DNA from: Turritopsis dohrnii
Lineage: Eukaryota; Cnidaria; Hydrozoa; Anthoathecata; Oceaniidae
Direction: 5' to 3'
NCBI GenBank assembly: GCA_027922465.2
Contig: BQMF02000425.1
Span: 1-64,000 of the forward strand
DNA length: 64,000 nucleotides
Positions within the stretch are counted from its first letter, which is position 1, and every line of letters starts with the position of its first letter. The notes under the pieces are model-generated. The model was not told where the DNA came from, ran no database searches, and saw only the letters and a program-made list of their open reading frames with translations. Below are positions 60,216-64,000 of the stretch, piece after piece. A program made the translations under genes and the position numbers.

Positions 60216-63200
60216 TCATGACGTCTGCTGATAAAATAACACATACGCACAAGAAGATACCACTTTCGAAGCAGCGAGCTCATTAACCCTAAACAAAAGA
60301 TAAAACCATGCGTCGTTATGCTGATTAAGCAAGTAAACCACGATATCAACTTTTTGCGTAGTGTGGATATCTATATAATCAATTCTGCATCAAAAAGCAA
60401 ACGTTGAAAAAACGTCTGTTATGTCAAATAAGCATGTAAACTGGATTGAGAACAACTACTCGTCGATTTTTTAGTGCTTGTGATGAAACATATAGATAGG
60501 TTTTTTAGAGTCATAACATGAGGGAAGAATAAGAAACCAACTCTGTATTTCTTACTAACGCTTTCTTAATGAAGTTTTTCGTTTTTATTGGTAACGTGGT
60601 CTGGTCAGAAAATAAATCTAAATGTTTACAATGAAGACTTTTTTGCGTGGATTGATTTTTGCGAGCCAAGGTTTGAGAGCGTTTGGCGTGGATTGATTTT
60701 TTTTTCGAATCAGAGCTTCTCAACAAGAATGTATGGATTTATTTTTGCAAATGTAAACAATTACAATGCGTGTATTTTATATATAGCTTCAAATTTTCGC
60801 CTGGCAAAAGTTAGTTCTCTATAGCAAACTATACATTCGATGGAGAATCGAAAAAAGAGTGAAAAACATGTAAAAACCATATCTTGAAAATCCACCCTTC
60901 TCAAAATATTTGTGATCAAAATATATGTTAAAATTTTACAGAGCAAGCAGATAAAATGGAATATCTCGAGAGAACTGTGAATTGGTACATTTCTCGACAT
61001 GTTGCTCTGATTTTCGGCGGCGTTCTACGTTGAATATATACAGAAATGAAAATTTAGCGTGGATTTATTTTGCGAATCGTTCATGTCTTGACGTTTTGCG
61101 TGTATTTATTTTTTCGAATTTGGCCAGAAGTCGCAAAAGTCGCAAAAATTAATCGAAGCAAAAAAAAATCCCCTTAAGGGTACATTCTCACCTTAAATCA
61201 TTATAAACGTGCCACTTCTTGGAGTCTGGGTGCTTGCAATATGCAGTATAATGGCCTCCGTATGTACTGCCCATATGATTGGATACTGCATACAAACTAT
61301 AAGTGGTGCCAGGTATTTCATCTTTAAAATGAAAGCATATAAATGAATGGAAAACTTTGATCAATAATGATGAGAGGGAAAGTTTGATTTGTACTTACCC
61401 GAGGCTGCGAATTCGTGTAAAGACAGCTCAAATGGAAAATTTACTCTGTTATTCAGTTTTGTGCGGTAACGTTGACCTGAGAATCTCTTAAGATCTGCAC
61501 ATTAGTTAAGTTCAATATTTCAAAACATATCTAGCATGGCGAAAAGTATGAAACAGTATTCGCACACAAGAAAAGATACGTAAAACAAGAAGTTTTGGGA
61601 ATCTCTTGATAAGGAACCTTTTAGTACATTTTCTTCTTTTTTTGCATTTCTCGCACGTCTAAATATTGAATTAAAATTATTTGATTCGGAAGACTTCTTA
61701 AAACTTCTTAGATTCAACCATCTTCAAACTGACAGAGAAAATTACCGGCTTTTCATCTCCGTCTAAAACCTCTTCTTGGGTAAAAACTTGAAAACAAACT
61801 TTTACATCAACATCATCGTAACTTCGCTAAAAACAAAAATTCAATCAATTTATATCAAGATTGTTTGCATCATTTCAAAGGAGCGTTTTTCAATTCACTC
61901 ACTGGTATCGGTAGGGATAAATCCCAAAAAGGATCATAAGTGATGGATCGGTGACCACACACAGAACACGTGAGAATGCTTTCAAGTTGACCGACAAATA
62001 AACCTAGGCAAATCATATGGAAAATGAAAATATAAACAGCACATTGTAGACTTATACTCTTTGTTGCAACCAATAGTTAGTCACAACTAGCATATTGGGC
62101 TTAATATGTTAATAGATTACTTTCATGAATATATTGACTGACAGTTACCTTGAATAACGCTTCTTTCACGAGACAAGTATCTTTCCCAATAAACGTCAGA
62201 TTTTTCTTCATCACTAACAGGCAACGTAAAAGTTACATTAAAAGCTTGTATATCTGTTGTTTGGTGTAAGCATGAAAATATCAAGCTCATCCCCTACACT
62301 CTTCATGGTGGACTACATGTTATTTTCATGAAACGCAATATTTTAATAATTATCAGTATAACTTCAAAATCTAATCAATATAAAAACAAGGTTTTCATTA
62401 TACCTTAACCGCGAATCATCGAGAATATCTAAATTTGGTTTGCGCCTGATCAGATTTAGATCATCATGAACGCCTTCAATGAAAAATCGTAGAAACTCCT
62501 GTGCATCTTGTTGACTAGAAAAAACATTTTTCATTGTTACAAAGTAGACATTTTGTAGATCAATCTACTAGTCCTATCTTTGTTTGCAAAACACGAAAGG
62601 GGGACTATTACACGCAATTAATTTTTAAGTCTTTCCTAATGCCTTCTATGCAATAAAAATCTTATTTTGTCTTTTGTCAAAAAAGTCAAAAACACATTTC
62701 ATACTTACTTGGATCCAGAAAACCTTTTTGCATACTTCTGTACTTCAGTTCGAAGCAAACTTGGCACTATGATACCACTGTCTTGACTCCACATATTGTT
62801 CATGAGTTTAGCGAAAGCTAGAAATAGTTTAAGCTGATTAACATAGCTAGTTTACCGATATCAAAATTAAACAATAGAAATAATAACAGCAACAAATCAT
62901 GTTCCGGAGTTTCTTTGCACAACATAGATCACCATTTTCTAATTTTGAACAATAAAAGACATTTTCTTTACATGGTCAGTTCAATGAAAGGTTCATTCTT
63001 TTCTGACCATGACACAAACCTGTATGTATCAATTCCTCACAAAGAAAGAACTATACAATTAGCTTGTACTGGAAAATTACCTTTAGCTAATTGTCCTTTT
63101 GTAGGAGCATGTGATTCATTAAGATCTTCATCATAATTTGCTTGGCAGAAATAATCACGGAGCTGTTTGGTCTTACATAGGCATTGTAAAATTGAATTCA

Positions 63201-64000
63201 TGAAGCACTAACAGCAGAACAAACAAAAAAGTGAGCACATAGAGGTGGAAAGATTTCTGATAAATGCAACTCAACTTATTGTGACCTTTTGAAATTAATC
63301 TTGGGAGCTTTGGAAGAATAGTGGTTTAATATGTGACAGTGGTATTAAAGGACAATCTATGAAAGATCTATATGAGTGCAACAAGTTTATTTTTCTTGCA
63401 GGTTTCTTACTAAAACTTTCACAATTGCATACAGTTCCTTTGTGCTTCTATTGTTGAGTTATGCTTATATTTCATGAGAAAAGCACTAGTGATATCCTCT
63501 TAACTCTAAGAAATGGAGTTGAGTTATATGTGTTGAGTTAAGTGCACTGTCGAAATGTTGTCTTCACTTGAAATAGATACTTCCTAATGTGCAAAATTTT
63601 ATTCCAGTTATTGGCAAATACAAAAGTAATCAGAAACATTATTGAATGCTCATGAATAATAGCCTTAGTGTTATAATCCAAGAGGATCTACTATAAACAA
63701 AGCTTTTGAAGATAACATACAGTATTGCCAAGATTTTGAAGTCCTGATAATCCACTACGTAATACTACTGATGACTTTGATCCTGAAAAGCTATGCTGAA
63801 ATATAAACAAAAACAAGTACACATCAACTACTACATAACTTTGATGCCTAAACAGTTTGGTTTAATAAAGGAAAAAATAAAGAAAACATATTAAACTTCG
63901 TTGATTAACCCTTACCCGCCGAACTGTTTTGTAATTCCCTTGAGATTCCTTTCTGTTACACAGAATTGGAGAAACAATATCTAGGGATGCTTTTCGATTA
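60216..64000 (-). CDS. USP2/USP21-type ubiquitin-specific protease, catalytic domain (5' part outside window)
   Basis: Twelve minus-strand exons: 64000(partial)-63916, 63795-63721 ([11 protein letters not shown]), 63207-63081 (catalytic Cys at 63207-63205, [10 protein letters not shown]), 62817-62709, 62514-62404 ([19 protein letters not shown]), 62213-62149, 62003-61903 ([19 protein letters not shown]), 61826-61746, 61658-61580 ([15 protein letters not shown]), 61494-61399 ([16 protein letters not shown]), 61321-61192 (catalytic His in YGGHYTAYC) and 60288-60216 ([11 protein letters not shown], stop). All GT-AG and in phase. CSVC and CEKC form the zinc site. About 377 residues visible. Family role: cleaves ubiquitin from substrates in cytoplasm and nucleus. 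USP2, USP21 and USP8 are close relatives; the sequence looks nearest USP2/21. It converges on the USP9X-like gene. Confidence 0.93.
60289..61191. repeat. Last intron of the USP2-like gene, GCGTGGATTGATTTT-type repeats
   Basis: TTGCGTGGATTGATTTTTGC at about 60643 and related words at about 60688, 61057 and 61100 suggest a decayed MITE filling this 0.9-kb intron. It ends near CCCCTTAAGGG at 61170. No coding. Confidence 0.4.

Noticed and set aside
60029..60349. 106-codon minus-strand ORF starting MISWF
   Set aside because: It overlaps the true last exon of the USP2-like gene in a different frame; the real frame gives [11 protein letters not shown] and stops at 60216.

Overview
The window is nuclear DNA of an AT-rich, intron-rich invertebrate animal. 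Evidence: multi-exon genes with GT-AG introns, a nicotinic-type Cys-loop receptor gene, two metazoan deubiquitinase genes, and a dense mix of non-LTR retrotransposons, a Penelope-like fragment, tandem Helitrons, Harbinger/hAT/TTAA-type elements, microsatellites and a tRNA-derived SINE. The overall flavour fits a cnidarian, perhaps a hydrozoan. That placement is inference; the animal origin is secure.

Layout. (1) 1-15,440: two head-to-tail copies of an unusual composite mobile element. Each copy has a plus-strand tyrosine-recombinase gene (zinc finger, YR core, Myb/SANT-like tail), a small downstream ORF, a 1.2-kb array of about 120-bp repeats packed with short AAGGTGTAA-type iterons in opposing orientations, and a convergent minus-strand gene for an SF3 (E1/Rep-like) helicase ending in SUMO-interaction-like motifs. 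Two Helitrons joined tail to head sit between the copies; a SINE sits in copy 2. Both copies are mutated. (2) 15,440-19,900: LINE relics, a tRNA-like gene and simple repeats. (3) 19,913-21,860: a seven-exon nicotinic acetylcholine receptor alpha-type subunit gene (431 aa). (4) 21,900-31,500: nested transposons. A LINE relic is interrupted by a TTAA element and by a Harbinger deletion derivative; a Penelope-like relic is split by a 2.9-kb CR1/L2-like LINE; an unclassified RT relic follows. (5) 31,500-38,000: MITEs and a degenerate duplication. (6) 38,128-56,516: a 53-exon USP9X/fat facets orthologue (2,536 aa), whose phases close perfectly. (7) 56,517-64,000: a repeat-rich intergenic stretch, an unidentified small minus-strand gene candidate, and the catalytic domain of a USP2/USP21-type deubiquitinase on the minus strand that runs off the window end.

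The host genes are a ligand-gated channel and two ubiquitin proteases that are tail to tail. The region most worth attention is the YR + iterons + SF3 helicase element: it pairs a site-specific recombinase with an apparent replication module, and the two copies keep the same architecture and protein sequence despite strong nucleotide divergence.
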